A stretch of DNA of 64,000 nt from an uncultured Comamonas sp. (GTDB lineage Bacteria; Pseudomonadota; Gammaproteobacteria; Burkholderiales; Burkholderiaceae_C), in NCBI GenBank assembly GCA_947306475.1, contig CAMZGS010000001.1, positions 310,001-374,000 of the forward strand, written 5' to 3'. The position numbers were made by a program, and so were the translations under genes. This document shows, one piece after another, positions 1-6,997 of this stretch (position 1 is the first letter of the stretch; every line of letters begins with the position of its first letter). The notes under the pieces are model-generated. The model did no database searches. It saw nothing but the letters and a program-made list of their open reading frames with translations, and was not told the DNA's origin.

Positions 1-1
1 C

Positions 2-1999
2 GACATCACGCTGGACGAGCCGGACAACGCCCGCTTGCTGCCGTTTTACGAGCAGTACGGTTTCAAAAGCCTGGCGCGGGCGCTGGGTGGCACGGCCGCA
101 CCGGAGGCATTGGCCAAGCCTGCCGCCGTGCAGGGCGATATGTTCGACAGCGACGATGCCGCCGCGACCACGGCTGCCGTGCAGGCCCAGCAGCGCGAAG
201 TGGTGTACACCACCATCCTGACCGAAGACCAGTTCAACAGCTGGCTGGCCAGGATCAACGAGGCTACGCTCACCGCCATCGACACCGAAACCGATTCGCT
301 CGACGAGATGCGTGCGCAGATCGTCGGCATCAGCTTCAGCGTCCAGGTGGGGGAGGCGGCCTACATCCCGCTGCGTCACGAAGGCATGGATGTGCCCGAG
401 CAGCTTCCCATGGACTGGGTGCTGGCGCAGCTCAAGCCGTGGCTGGAAGATGCCACCAAGAAAAAGCTCGGCCAGCACGTCAAATACGACCAGCATGTGT
501 TTGCCAACCACGGCATCACCGTGCGCGGTTATGCGCATGACACCATGCTGCAAAGCTATGTGCTGGAAGTGCACCGCCCGCACAACCTGACCAGTCTTGC
601 GCTGCGCCACACGGGCCGCACCGGCATCAGCTACGAAGACCTGTGCGGCAAGGGCAAGAACCAGATTCCGTTTGCCCAGGTGCCCGTGGACAAGGCCGCG
701 GCCTATTCCTGCGAGGACTCGGACCAGACGCTGAACGTGCATGAGGTGCTGTGGCCGCAGATCGAAGCCGACGCCAGGCTGCGCCATATCTATGAACTGG
801 AAATCGCCACCAGCGAGGCGCTGTTTCGCATTGAGCGCAACGGCGTGGCCATCGACGCGCAGGAGCTGGCGCGACAAAGCAACGACCTGGGCACGCGCAT
901 CGTGGCGCTGGAGCAGGCCGCCTACGAACTGGCGGGCCAGCCCTTCAACCTGGCGTCTCCGAAGCAGCTGGGCGAAATCTTTTTCGACAAGCTCGGCCTG
1001 CCGGTGGTGAAAAAGACCGCGACCGGCGCGCGCAGCACTGACGAAGAAGTCCTGGAAAAGCTGGCCGAGGATTACCCGCTGCCCGCCAAGATTCTGGAGC
1101 ACCGCAGTCTCTCCAAACTCAAGGGCACCTACACCGACAAGCTGGCGCAGATGGCGCTGCCGCGCACGGGCCGCGTGCACACGCACTACGCGCAGGCCGT
1201 GGCGGTGACGGGGCGCCTGTCGAGCAACGAGCCCAACCTGCAAAACATCCCCGTGCGCACGCCCGAAGGCCGGCGCATCCGCCAGGCCTTTGTGGCCCCG
1301 TCGGGGCGGGTGATTGCCAGCGCCGACTACTCGCAGATCGAGCTGCGCATCATGGCCCACCTGTCGGGCGACGAGGCCCTGCTCAAGGCCTTCCACGAAG
1401 GCCAGGACATCCACCGCGCCACCGCCGCCGAAGTGTTTGGCGTGGCGCTGGATCAGGTCAGCAGCGAGCAGCGCCGCTTTGCCAAGGTGATCAACTTCGG
1501 CCTGATCTACGGCATGAGCAGCTATGGTCTGGCCAAGAACCTGGGCATCGACAACCAGGCGGCAGCGGCCTATATCGACCGCTATTTCCAGCGCTATCCC
1601 GGCGTCAAGCGCTACATGGACGAGACCGTGGCCCTGGCCCACGCCCAGGGGTATGTGGAAACCGTGTTTGGCCGGCGTCTGTACCTGCCCGATATCAACG
1701 GCGGTAGCGGCCCGCGCAAGAAGGCCGCCGAGCGCGCAGCCATCAACGCCCCCATGCAGGGCACGGCGGCCGACCTGATCAAGAAGGCCATGGTGGCCGT
1801 GCAGGCCCGGCTGGACGCCGAGCAGCCCGACATCCTGCTCATCATGCAGGTGCACGATGAACTGGTGTTTGAGCTGCCCGCTGACAAGGCTGACTGGCTG
1901 CGTCAGCAGGTACCGGCCCTGATGGCTGGTGTCGCGCAGTTGCGAGTGCCCTTGCTGGCCGAGGTGGGCGTGGGCGCCAACTGGGAGCAGGCGCATTGA
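2..1999 (+). CDS. polA: DNA polymerase I, 3' part (5' end outside window)
   Basis: Replicative gap-filling and repair polymerase. The frame is open from base 2, and the ORF-track start at 35 is only an internal TTG, so the gene begins upstream. What remains is the tail of the 5'-3' exonuclease domain (ITLDEPDNARLLPFYEQYGF), the 3'-5' exonuclease-like domain (DTETDSLD, and a later YSCEDSDQT segment) and the full polymerase domain. Polymerase motif A is DYSQIELR, motif B is RRFAKVINFGLIYG and motif C is QVHDELVFE, so the catalytic Asp residues of A and C are present. It ends at TGA 1997-1999. It is followed by a palindromic repeat and then by the unrelated azlCD pair. Identification is secure; only the missing N-terminal third cannot be judged. 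Confidence 0.97.
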   Translation, partial: DITLDEPDNARLLPFYEQYGFKSLARALGGTAAPEALAKPAAVQGDMFDSDDAAATTAAVQAQQREVVYTTILTEDQFNSWLARINEATLTAIDTETDSLDEMRAQIVGISFSVQVGEAAYIPLRHEGMDVPEQLPMDWVLAQLKPWLEDATKKKLGQHVKYDQHVFANHGITVRGYAHDTMLQSYVLEVHRPHNLTSLALRHTGRTGISYEDLCGKGKNQIPFAQVPVDKAAAYSCEDSDQTLNVHEVLWPQIEADARLRHIYELEIATSEALFRIERNGVAIDAQELARQSNDLGTRIVALEQAAYELAGQPFNLASPKQLGEIFFDKLGLPVVKKTATGARSTDEEVLEKLAEDYPLPAKILEHRSLSKLKGTYTDKLAQMALPRTGRVHTHYAQAVAVTGRLSSNEPNLQNIPVRTPEGRRIRQAFVAPSGRVIASADYSQIELRIMAHLSGDEALLKAFHEGQDIHRATAAEVFGVALDQVSSEQRRFAKVINFGLIYGMSSYGLAKNLGIDNQAAAAYIDRYFQRYPGVKRYMDETVALAHAQGYVETVFGRRLYLPDINGGSGPRKKAAERAAINAPMQGTAADLIKKAMVAVQARLDAEQPDILLIMQVHDELVFELPADKADWLRQQVPALMAGVAQLRVPLLAEVGVGANWEQAH

Positions 2000-2020
2000 T
2001 GCGTGCTTCGGAGTAAAGCA

Positions 2021-2111
2021 AAAACTATAGCTGTTTGCGCTTGATATCAAATAATTTCAAATGATTTTTATTGTGAAATCCTTGATTCATCAGCGCAAAA
2101 AGCTATAAAAA
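2021..2111. repeat. Palindromic interspersed repeat between polA and azlC
   Basis: An AT-rich stretch carries an inverted repeat: left arm TATAGCTGTTTGCGCTTGAT (2026-2045) and right arm ATCAGCGCAAAAAGCTATA (2089-2107), differing by one mismatch and one bulge. It belongs to the repeat family found at many intergenic sites in this window. Lying after the polA stop, it could form a terminator-like hairpin. It ends just before the azlC ribosome binding site. Confidence 0.8.
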
Positions 2112-2125
2112 ATATTGAGGACCAT

Positions 2126-2809
2126 GTGATCCAACCATCCTCCTGGACGCCCGCTGTACGCATGGGCCTGTCCATTTCCGTGGCCACGGGGCTGTATGGC
2201 ATTTCCTTTGGGGCGCTGGCCGTGGCGGCAGGACTGTCCATCTGGCAGGCGCAGGCGCTGAGTTTGCTGATGTTTACCGGCGGCTCGCAGTTTGCCTTTG
2301 TCGGCGTGCTCGCTGGCGGTGGCAGTGGCGCAGCAGCCGTGAGCGCTGCCAGCTTGCTGGGCGTGCGCAACGCCGTCTATGGCATGCAGATGCAGCGCCT
2401 GCTGGGCCTGCGTGGCTGGCGCAAATGGCTGGCCGCGCAGATCACCATCGATGAATCGGCCGCCACCGCGCTGGCGCAAACCCAAGCCGACGAGCAGCAG
2501 CGCGGCTTTTGGGTGGCAGGCCTGGGCGTGTTTGTGCTGTGGAACGCCTGCACCTTGCTGGGTGCGTGGCTGGGCGATGCGCTGGGCAACCCCGCGCAGT
2601 GGGGCCTCGATGGCGCGGCGGTGGCCGCATTTTTGGGCTTGCTCTGGCCTCGCCTGCAGCAGCGCGAGCCGCTGGCGCTGGCCGTGCTGGCTGGGCTGCT
2701 GACGGCCAGCTTGGTGCCCTGGCTGCCGCCGGGCCTGCCGATTGTGCTGGCCGCAGGGGTGGGCGTGCTGTGGGGCTGGTGGCAGGCGGCCATCAGGAGC
2801 CGGGCATGA
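2126..2809 (+). CDS. azlC: AzlC family branched-chain amino acid exporter, large subunit
   Basis: Inner-membrane protein of 227 residues resembling AzlC/YgaZ, which with AzlD/YgaH exports branched-chain amino acids. The N-terminus (GLYGISFGALAVAAGLSIWQ) followed by TGGSQFAFVGV and a conserved LGVRNAVYGM block is typical of the family, with further hydrophobic segments to the C-terminus. The start is GTG 2126: the ATG two bases earlier runs straight into TGA, and GAGG lies at 2117-2120. The stop overlaps the azlD start (ATGA at 2806-2809), indicating translational coupling. The substrate in this organism is inferred from the family only. Confidence 0.88.
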   Translation: MIQPSSWTPAVRMGLSISVATGLYGISFGALAVAAGLSIWQAQALSLLMFTGGSQFAFVGVLAGGGSGAAAVSAASLLGVRNAVYGMQMQRLLGLRGWRKWLAAQITIDESAATALAQTQADEQQRGFWVAGLGVFVLWNACTLLGAWLGDALGNPAQWGLDGAAVAAFLGLLWPRLQQREPLALAVLAGLLTASLVPWLPPGLPIVLAAGVGVLWGWWQAAIRSRA

Positions 2810-3126
2810 ACGGGTGGCTGGAATCCTGGTGGGGCTGGCTGCTGCTGGCCTGCGCCCTGGCGTTCGTGACCAAGCGGCTGGGCTATGCGGTGCCCGAGCG
2901 CTGGCTGCAGCACCCGCGCATGGGGCAGATCGCCGCCAGCATGACGGTGGCCCTGCTGGCGGCGCTGGTGGTGATGAACACGTTTTCTGCCGGACAGCAG
3001 CTGGTGCTGGATGCGCGCTTGGTCGCCCTGGCCGTTGCCGCCTTGGCGCTGTGGCGGCGCTTGCCTTTTTTGCTGGTGGTGGTGCTGGGGTCTGCGGCGG
3101 CTGCTTTGGTACGCGCCTGGGGCTAG
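2806..3126 (+). CDS. azlD: AzlD family small subunit of amino acid exporter
   Basis: A 106-residue, four-segment hydrophobic protein (AFVTKRLGYAVPERWLQ; MTVALLAALVVMN; VALAVAALALWRRLPFLLVVVLGSAAAALVR). Length, the position directly after azlC and the 4-base overlap identify it as the AzlD/YgaH-type partner. The ORF track shows it only as the end of a longer spurious ORF beginning at 2509; the coupled ATG at 2806 is the real start. It would act with AzlC in the inner membrane. It ends 168 bases before the convergent hipA stop, with a bidirectional hairpin between them. Confidence 0.85.
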   Translation: MNGWLESWWGWLLLACALAFVTKRLGYAVPERWLQHPRMGQIAASMTVALLAALVVMNTFSAGQQLVLDARLVALAVAALALWRRLPFLLVVVLGSAAAALVRAWG

Positions 3127-3227
3127 AGCAGCGGGCAAGACCGTTGTATTGGTATTGGAAAACAGCCATCAACGGCAGCATTGCTTGGATGAAGCATGTA
3201 AAGCTTTCCTAAGTGAAGGTGCAAAAC

Positions 3228-3262
3228 AAAAGCCCACACGGCGCGATGCCGGGTGGACTTTT
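3228..3262. terminator. Bidirectional terminator between azlD and hipA
   Basis: Imperfect stem AAAAGCCCACACGGC (3228-3242) and GCCGGGTGGACTTTT (3248-3262) around a 5-base loop, with two mismatched positions. A/T runs flank the stem on both strands. It sits between the convergent azlD and hipA stops. Confidence 0.65.
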
Positions 3263-3294
3263 GGGTGGGTGAAGAAGCAGGCTTTCTCGGATTG

Positions 3295-4275
3295 CTATAG
3301 GTAGGCTTTTCTTTGCAGCCGCAGCGCATCGCGGTCAATGCTGGCGGCCAGCAGCTCCATATCTGATGCGCTGACGCCCAGTGCAATGAAGTGCGCAGCC
3401 CAACGATCAACAACGCTGGCCACCTGCCGCACCAGCTCAACGGCACGGGGTTTTTTGATGCCGTATTCGTTGATCTGGGTGAGGGCGTTTTCAATGCTGG
3501 ACTCTGCGCCCATGGTGCCGACGATCAGTTGCTGATAGCCCAGGTTTTGCAGGCTGGGCACGATGTCGTACGCGGGAGTGAGGTCGTAGTAGCCGTCAGC
3601 AAGGTTGAGGCTGATGCTGTGGTTGCGCTCGTGGTCGTCGGTGTTGTCCATAAGGATGTTGAAAACCATGCGTTTGAACAGTTCTTCGCGCATGGCGGTG
3701 TTGGCAGACAGGCAATGCACGCGGTAGGGGCCCAGGCGGTCAAACCGCTCAATGGTCAGGGCATGGCGCAACTTGCCGTGGCGTATGGGCAGCGGCAGCA
3801 CGGCGGTGTTGGCAACATGCAGGCCCGCTTGGGCGGCCAGCGTCATGGTGGCGTGTTCGATGAGCGGGGTGTCCACGGGGTCGTCCAGCTCGCTGAACTT
3901 AATCACGCAGGGGCCGCTGTCCGTTTGCAGCAGCGCTTTGGGGCGTGCGCCGCCAAGGCTGACCCCGGGCTGGATGAGGCGCTGTATCTCTGCCGTGATG
4001 GGGGCTTGCGTTTGTACATCTTCCACCGCTGCCGTTAGCTGTGCCAGATCTGCCAGTTGTGGATAGGGGCGGAAGTAGCGCGGTGTGTATTGCTCTGCCG
4101 AGGTGGAGATGCCCAGCGCGCCAAAGCGGTCATCGCCGGCGAAGAGCAGCATTTCCAGTATCGACAGGCCCACCTCCCCCACCAATGTGGGGGCTACGGG
4201 GTTGACCATGGCCCAGACGTAGAGCCGGTCTTGGGGTACATAGGTGCGGGGCGATACGGTGTTGGGTTGGGTCAT
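3295..4275 (-). CDS. hipA: HipA-family serine/threonine kinase toxin, short N-terminus
   Basis: Toxin kinase of a HipBA-type toxin-antitoxin pair; E. coli HipA phosphorylates glutamyl-tRNA synthetase, while the target here is unknown. Visible motifs are GDDRFGALG (about 47-55), the phosphorylatable-loop type SLGGARPKA (about 106-114), ATP-binding VIKFS (about 124-128), ERFDR (about 176), catalytic NILMDNTDDHERNHS (about 206-220, presumed base D214) and metal-binding YDIVP (about 236-240). The protein has 326 residues against about 440 for E. coli HipA. The GDDRFGALG block, which I expect near residue 100 in relatives, comes only some 47 residues in, directly after LVGEVGLSILEMLL. Part of the N-terminal subdomain therefore seems deleted in frame. 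The start ATG overlaps the hipB stop by 4 bases. Confidence 0.85.
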   Translation of the reverse strand: MTQPNTVSPRTYVPQDRLYVWAMVNPVAPTLVGEVGLSILEMLLFAGDDRFGALGISTSAEQYTPRYFRPYPQLADLAQLTAAVEDVQTQAPITAEIQRLIQPGVSLGGARPKALLQTDSGPCVIKFSELDDPVDTPLIEHATMTLAAQAGLHVANTAVLPLPIRHGKLRHALTIERFDRLGPYRVHCLSANTAMREELFKRMVFNILMDNTDDHERNHSISLNLADGYYDLTPAYDIVPSLQNLGYQQLIVGTMGAESSIENALTQINEYGIKKPRAVELVRQVASVVDRWAAHFIALGVSASDMELLAASIDRDALRLQRKAYL

Positions 4276-4898
4276 TGCTTTTTAGGCGCTGATTTGGCGA
4301 GGAGGGCGGCGAGGCCTTTGGCGGTGCTGGAGCTGAGCGGATCAGCGATGCTTTCCAAAGACTTCCGGGCATGCGCTGCAGGGTCTAGGCCCAATCGTGC
4401 TATGTCAGCTGCAGTAAGAACACCGCTCAGGTGCTTCTGTATTTCTGCTGTGCCAGGAGATAGTCCCATTCCAGCTATGTCAGCGGCCGTAAGAGCCCCG
4501 CTTAGGGGCTTTTGAGTCTTTGCTGCGCTAGGGTCTAGCGCTAGTCCAGCTATGTCCGAAACCTTTTTGGTGCTTACTGACGTTTCAACGCCAAATGGCA
4601 GAGCCGGGGAAGTCTCATTTTTTTTCTGCTTGCGCTTGCTCTTCACCCTGGCCACTTCCTTCTCCAACGCCGTATGGTCGTGCTGCGGCGCGATCAGGTC
4701 GGCCAGTCCTGCATTGGGGTTGATCAGCCACATGCACATCACGTATGAAGCCATAGCCACGGATGGGTCGCCACGCTCGATGCGCACCATGGTGGGTTGT
4801 GAGATGCCCAGCTTTTGGGCCCATTGCGCCTGCGACTCTCCACGCCGCTTGCGGGCGATGGCGATGTTTTGCGCCAGCTGCTCAATTTGCTGGAGCAC
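4272..4898 (-). CDS. hipB: HipB-type Xre antitoxin with a tandem-repeat C-terminal tail
   Basis: DNA-binding antitoxin and likely autorepressor of the hipBA operon. Residues about 1-70 form an Xre helix-turn-helix (RKRRGESQAQWAQKLGISQP, then TMVRIERGDPSVAM). A basic linker (VKSKRKQKK) follows. Residues about 113-185 then contain a roughly 25-residue repeat beginning DIAGLALDP, DIAGMGLSP and DIARLGLDP, with SGALTAAD/SGVLTAAD between. At DNA level the copies are exactly 75 bases apart (TATGTC at 4401, 4476, 4551). HipB proteins are usually about 90-110 residues, so this 208-residue form is atypical. The start is taken as GTG 4898; no clear ribosome binding site is visible, so it is uncertain. 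It overlaps hipA by 4 bases in the usual antitoxin-first order. Confidence 0.8.
   Translation of the reverse strand: MLQQIEQLAQNIAIARKRRGESQAQWAQKLGISQPTMVRIERGDPSVAMASYVMCMWLINPNAGLADLIAPQHDHTALEKEVARVKSKRKQKKNETSPALPFGVETSVSTKKVSDIAGLALDPSAAKTQKPLSGALTAADIAGMGLSPGTAEIQKHLSGVLTAADIARLGLDPAAHARKSLESIADPLSSSTAKGLAALLAKSAPKKQ
4366..4560 (-). repeat. 75-bp tandem repeat inside hipB
   Basis: Three in-frame copies with an exact 75-base period; the shared core on the plus strand is GCTATGTCAGC(T/G)GC(A/C)GTAAGA, the third copy being truncated to GCTATGTC. It encodes the DIAG/LGLDP repeats in the antitoxin tail. Copies have diverged in sequence but not in spacing, which indicates expansion in whole-codon units and retention of the frame. 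Confidence 0.85.
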
Positions 4899-4938
4899 GG
4901 CTTGCGGGTAGTCGGCAGGGGAAGTGGTTTGGCGTGGG

Positions 4939-5442
4939 CTACTGCAGCACCCACAAAATGGCGCTGGTCATGACCACATAGCGCAGGAACTTGCCAATGG
5001 CCATATAGCCCACGCAGGGCCAAAACGGCAAATGCAGCCAGCCGGCGACGGCGCATAGAGGGTCGCCCACCACGGGCAGCCAGCTGAGCAGACAGGTCTT
5101 GGCACCCCAGCGGCGCAGCCAGATGCGCGCGCGCCGCTCGCGGCGGCTGAGGGTGCGCGGGGGGCGGTGGTGCACCGGGCGCTGCCGGTGCGTGGCCTGC
5201 CAGGCGCGCTGCGCGCCCCGGCCCATCCACCAGCTGATGGTGCCACCCACCGTGTTGCCCGCCGTGGCCACCAGCACGGTGGGCCAGAACAGGTCGGGAT
5301 GCAGTTGCAGCAGCCCGACCACTGCCGGCTCCGACCCCATGGGCAGCAGCGTGGCCGAGAGCAGCGCAATCACAAACACCGTGGTCAGGCCGAACTCCGG
5401 CAGCGCCAGCCAGTGCAGCAGGGTGGGTATCCAGGCATCCAT
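4939..5442 (-). CDS. YqaA-like/DedA-superfamily (VTT domain) membrane protein
   Basis: Integral membrane protein of 167 residues resembling E. coli YqaA, in the SNARE-associated/VTT superfamily. The segment GNTVGGTISWWMGRG is the conserved re-entrant loop signature. Hydrophobic helices surround it (LTTVFVIALLSATLLPMGSEPAVVGLLQ; CLLSWLPVVGDPLCAVAGWLHLPFWPCVGYMAIGKFLRYVVM). The longer ORF (5556) has a hydrophilic N-terminus without family character, so ATG 5442 (MDAWIPTLLHWL) is preferred. It is transcribed divergently from dusB. DedA relatives are implicated in lipid-carrier or phospholipid flipping and membrane homeostasis; the specific role here is unknown. Confidence 0.78.
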   Translation of the reverse strand: MDAWIPTLLHWLALPEFGLTTVFVIALLSATLLPMGSEPAVVGLLQLHPDLFWPTVLVATAGNTVGGTISWWMGRGAQRAWQATHRQRPVHHRPPRTLSRRERRARIWLRRWGAKTCLLSWLPVVGDPLCAVAGWLHLPFWPCVGYMAIGKFLRYVVMTSAILWVLQ

Positions 5443-5541
5443 GCGGCAAGTGTAGGTGGATTGCGGCAGTGGCCGGCTGCACAAAAAATGGGCAGCTACA
5501 ATACGCGCCCTGCTTCGTTCTTGCCGCCACCGTTTCTCCCC

Positions 5542-6618
5542 ATGTCCGCCCTTCATGTGCCCGATGCGCTGCGCATTGGGCCGTACGCTTTATCCAACGC
5601 ACTGATGGTTGCCCCGATGGCCGGGGTGACCGACAGGCCGTTTCGCCAGCTGTGCAAGCGGCTGGGGGCGGGCTATGCGGTCAGCGAGATGGTCACCTCG
5701 CGCAAGGACCTGTGGGACAGCCTCAAGACCAGCCGCCGCGCCGACCATGCCGGCGAGCCCGGGCCGATTGCCGTGCAGATTGCTGGTACCGATGCGGCCA
5801 TGATGGCCGAAGCGGCCGTGTACAACGTGCAGCGCGGCGCGCAGATCATCGACATCAACATGGGCTGCCCGGCCAAGAAGGTGTGCAACAAATGGGCCGG
5901 CTCGGCGCTGATGCAAAACGAGGCGCTGGCCGAGGCCATTGCCGCTGCGGTGGTGCAGGCCTGCGCGCCGCACGGCGTGCCGGTGACGCTGAAGATGCGC
6001 ACCGGCTGGTGCAACACCCACAAAAACGCGGTGCAGCTGGCCCGGCGCTTTGAGGCCGTAGGCGTGCAGATGCTCACCGTGCATGGCCGCACGCGCGAGC
6101 AGGGCTACAAGGGAGAGGCCGAATACGACACGGTGGCCGCCGTCAAGCAGGCGGTGCGCATTCCGGTGGTGGCCAATGGCGACATCACCAGTCCGGAAAA
6201 GGCCCTGGCGGTCCTGCGGGCCACCGGGGCGGATGCCCTGATGGTGGGACGTGCAGCCCAGGGGCGGCCCTGGATCTTTCGGGAAATCGGGCACTACCTG
6301 GCCACGGGCACGCATCTGGCGCCGCCTCTGGTCGAAGAGGTGCGTCAGCTGTTGCTGGAGCACTTGCAGGACCACTACAGCCTGTACGGCCAGGCCAGCG
6401 GCGTGCGCAGCGCGCGCAAGCACATCGCCTGGTACGTGCGCGACCTGCCCGGTGGCGAGCAACTGCGCCGCCACATCAATACCCTGGAGGACTGCCAGGC
6501 TCAGTACCAGGCAGTCGCTGATTATTTCTTGCGGCTGGGCCAGAGCATGGAGCGCCTGCCCCAGCCGCCCAATGTCATGGAGTCCGAGTTGGATCGTCTT
6601 GCAGAGGTGGCAGCATGA
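5542..6618 (+). CDS. dusB: tRNA-dihydrouridine synthase B
   Basis: FMN-dependent enzyme that reduces specific uridines in the tRNA D-loop. The TIM-barrel N-terminus has MVAPMAGVTDRPFRQ, followed by the catalytic-cysteine motif NMGCPAKKVCNK. KMRTGW, LTVHGRTREQGY, VVANGDI and DALMVGRAAQGRPWIF, all characteristic of DusB, come after it. The start is ATG 5542 (MSALHVPDALRIGPY), giving 358 residues; the ORF-track extension to 5167 overlaps the divergent gene. The stop overlaps the fis ATG by 4 bases, the classic proteobacterial dusB-fis operon. A TACAAT -10-like hexamer lies at 5497-5502. Confidence 0.96.
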   Translation: MSALHVPDALRIGPYALSNALMVAPMAGVTDRPFRQLCKRLGAGYAVSEMVTSRKDLWDSLKTSRRADHAGEPGPIAVQIAGTDAAMMAEAAVYNVQRGAQIIDINMGCPAKKVCNKWAGSALMQNEALAEAIAAAVVQACAPHGVPVTLKMRTGWCNTHKNAVQLARRFEAVGVQMLTVHGRTREQGYKGEAEYDTVAAVKQAVRIPVVANGDITSPEKALAVLRATGADALMVGRAAQGRPWIFREIGHYLATGTHLAPPLVEEVRQLLLEHLQDHYSLYGQASGVRSARKHIAWYVRDLPGGEQLRRHINTLEDCQAQYQAVADYFLRLGQSMERLPQPPNVMESELDRLAEVAA

Positions 6619-6920
6619 GCCAGTCCTTTCCCCCCCCATTGCAGCAGCACGCCCGCACGCCGGCGGCCAGCGCCGGCGCGGTCAGTGCCGCCAGTACCGA
6701 TTTGCAGGCCTGTGTGCGCGCCAGCCTGCAGGCCTATTTTGATGACCTGGACGGGGAGACCCCGGCCAACATGTACGACATGGTGCTGCGTCTGATGGAG
6801 CTGCCCCTGCTGGAGACCGTCATGGCCCATGCCGACTACAACCAGTCGCGCGCCGCGCAATGGCTGGGGCTGAACCGCAACACCCTGCGCAAGAAGCTGC
6901 TGGAGCACGATCTGCTCTGA
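6615..6920 (+). CDS. fis: Fis family nucleoid/transcription regulator
   Basis: A 101-residue Fis-type DNA-binding protein translationally coupled to dusB. The C-terminal helix-turn-helix is clear (LLETVMAHADYNQSRAAQWL, then GLNRNTLRKKLLEHDLL), preceded by the dimerisation region (LQACVRASLQAYFDDLDGE). In enterobacteria Fis bends DNA and activates rRNA promoters; in betaproteobacteria the role is inferred from homology. The residues after the start are low-complexity (SFPPPLQQHARTPAASAGA) and encoded over a run of eight C at 6630-6637. Such a run is a possible slippage site, noted as a finding. A strong terminator hairpin follows at once. Confidence 0.93.
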   Translation: MSQSFPPPLQQHARTPAASAGAVSAASTDLQACVRASLQAYFDDLDGETPANMYDMVLRLMELPLLETVMAHADYNQSRAAQWLGLNRNTLRKKLLEHDLL

Positions 6921-6932
6921 AGGAAATAGCTG

Positions 6933-6968
6933 CCAGCGCTTGCCCAGCAAGCGCTGGGGCCACTTTTT
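6933..6968 (+). terminator. Rho-independent terminator of dusB-fis
   Basis: Perfect 10-bp stem CCAGCGCTTG (6933-6942) / CAAGCGCTGG (6948-6957) with loop CCCAG, followed by a T-rich stretch. The arms are also a short version of the family repeat (AATAGCTGCCAGCGCTTG), suggesting an interspersed element that serves as the operon terminator. Confidence 0.85.
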
Positions 6969-6997
6969 ATTCATAACTCTCTACGAGAAAAATCACC

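Noticed and set aside
35-1999. polA starting at 35
   Set aside because: The frame is open to base 2 and encodes a continuous polymerase I sequence; 35 is an internal TTG.
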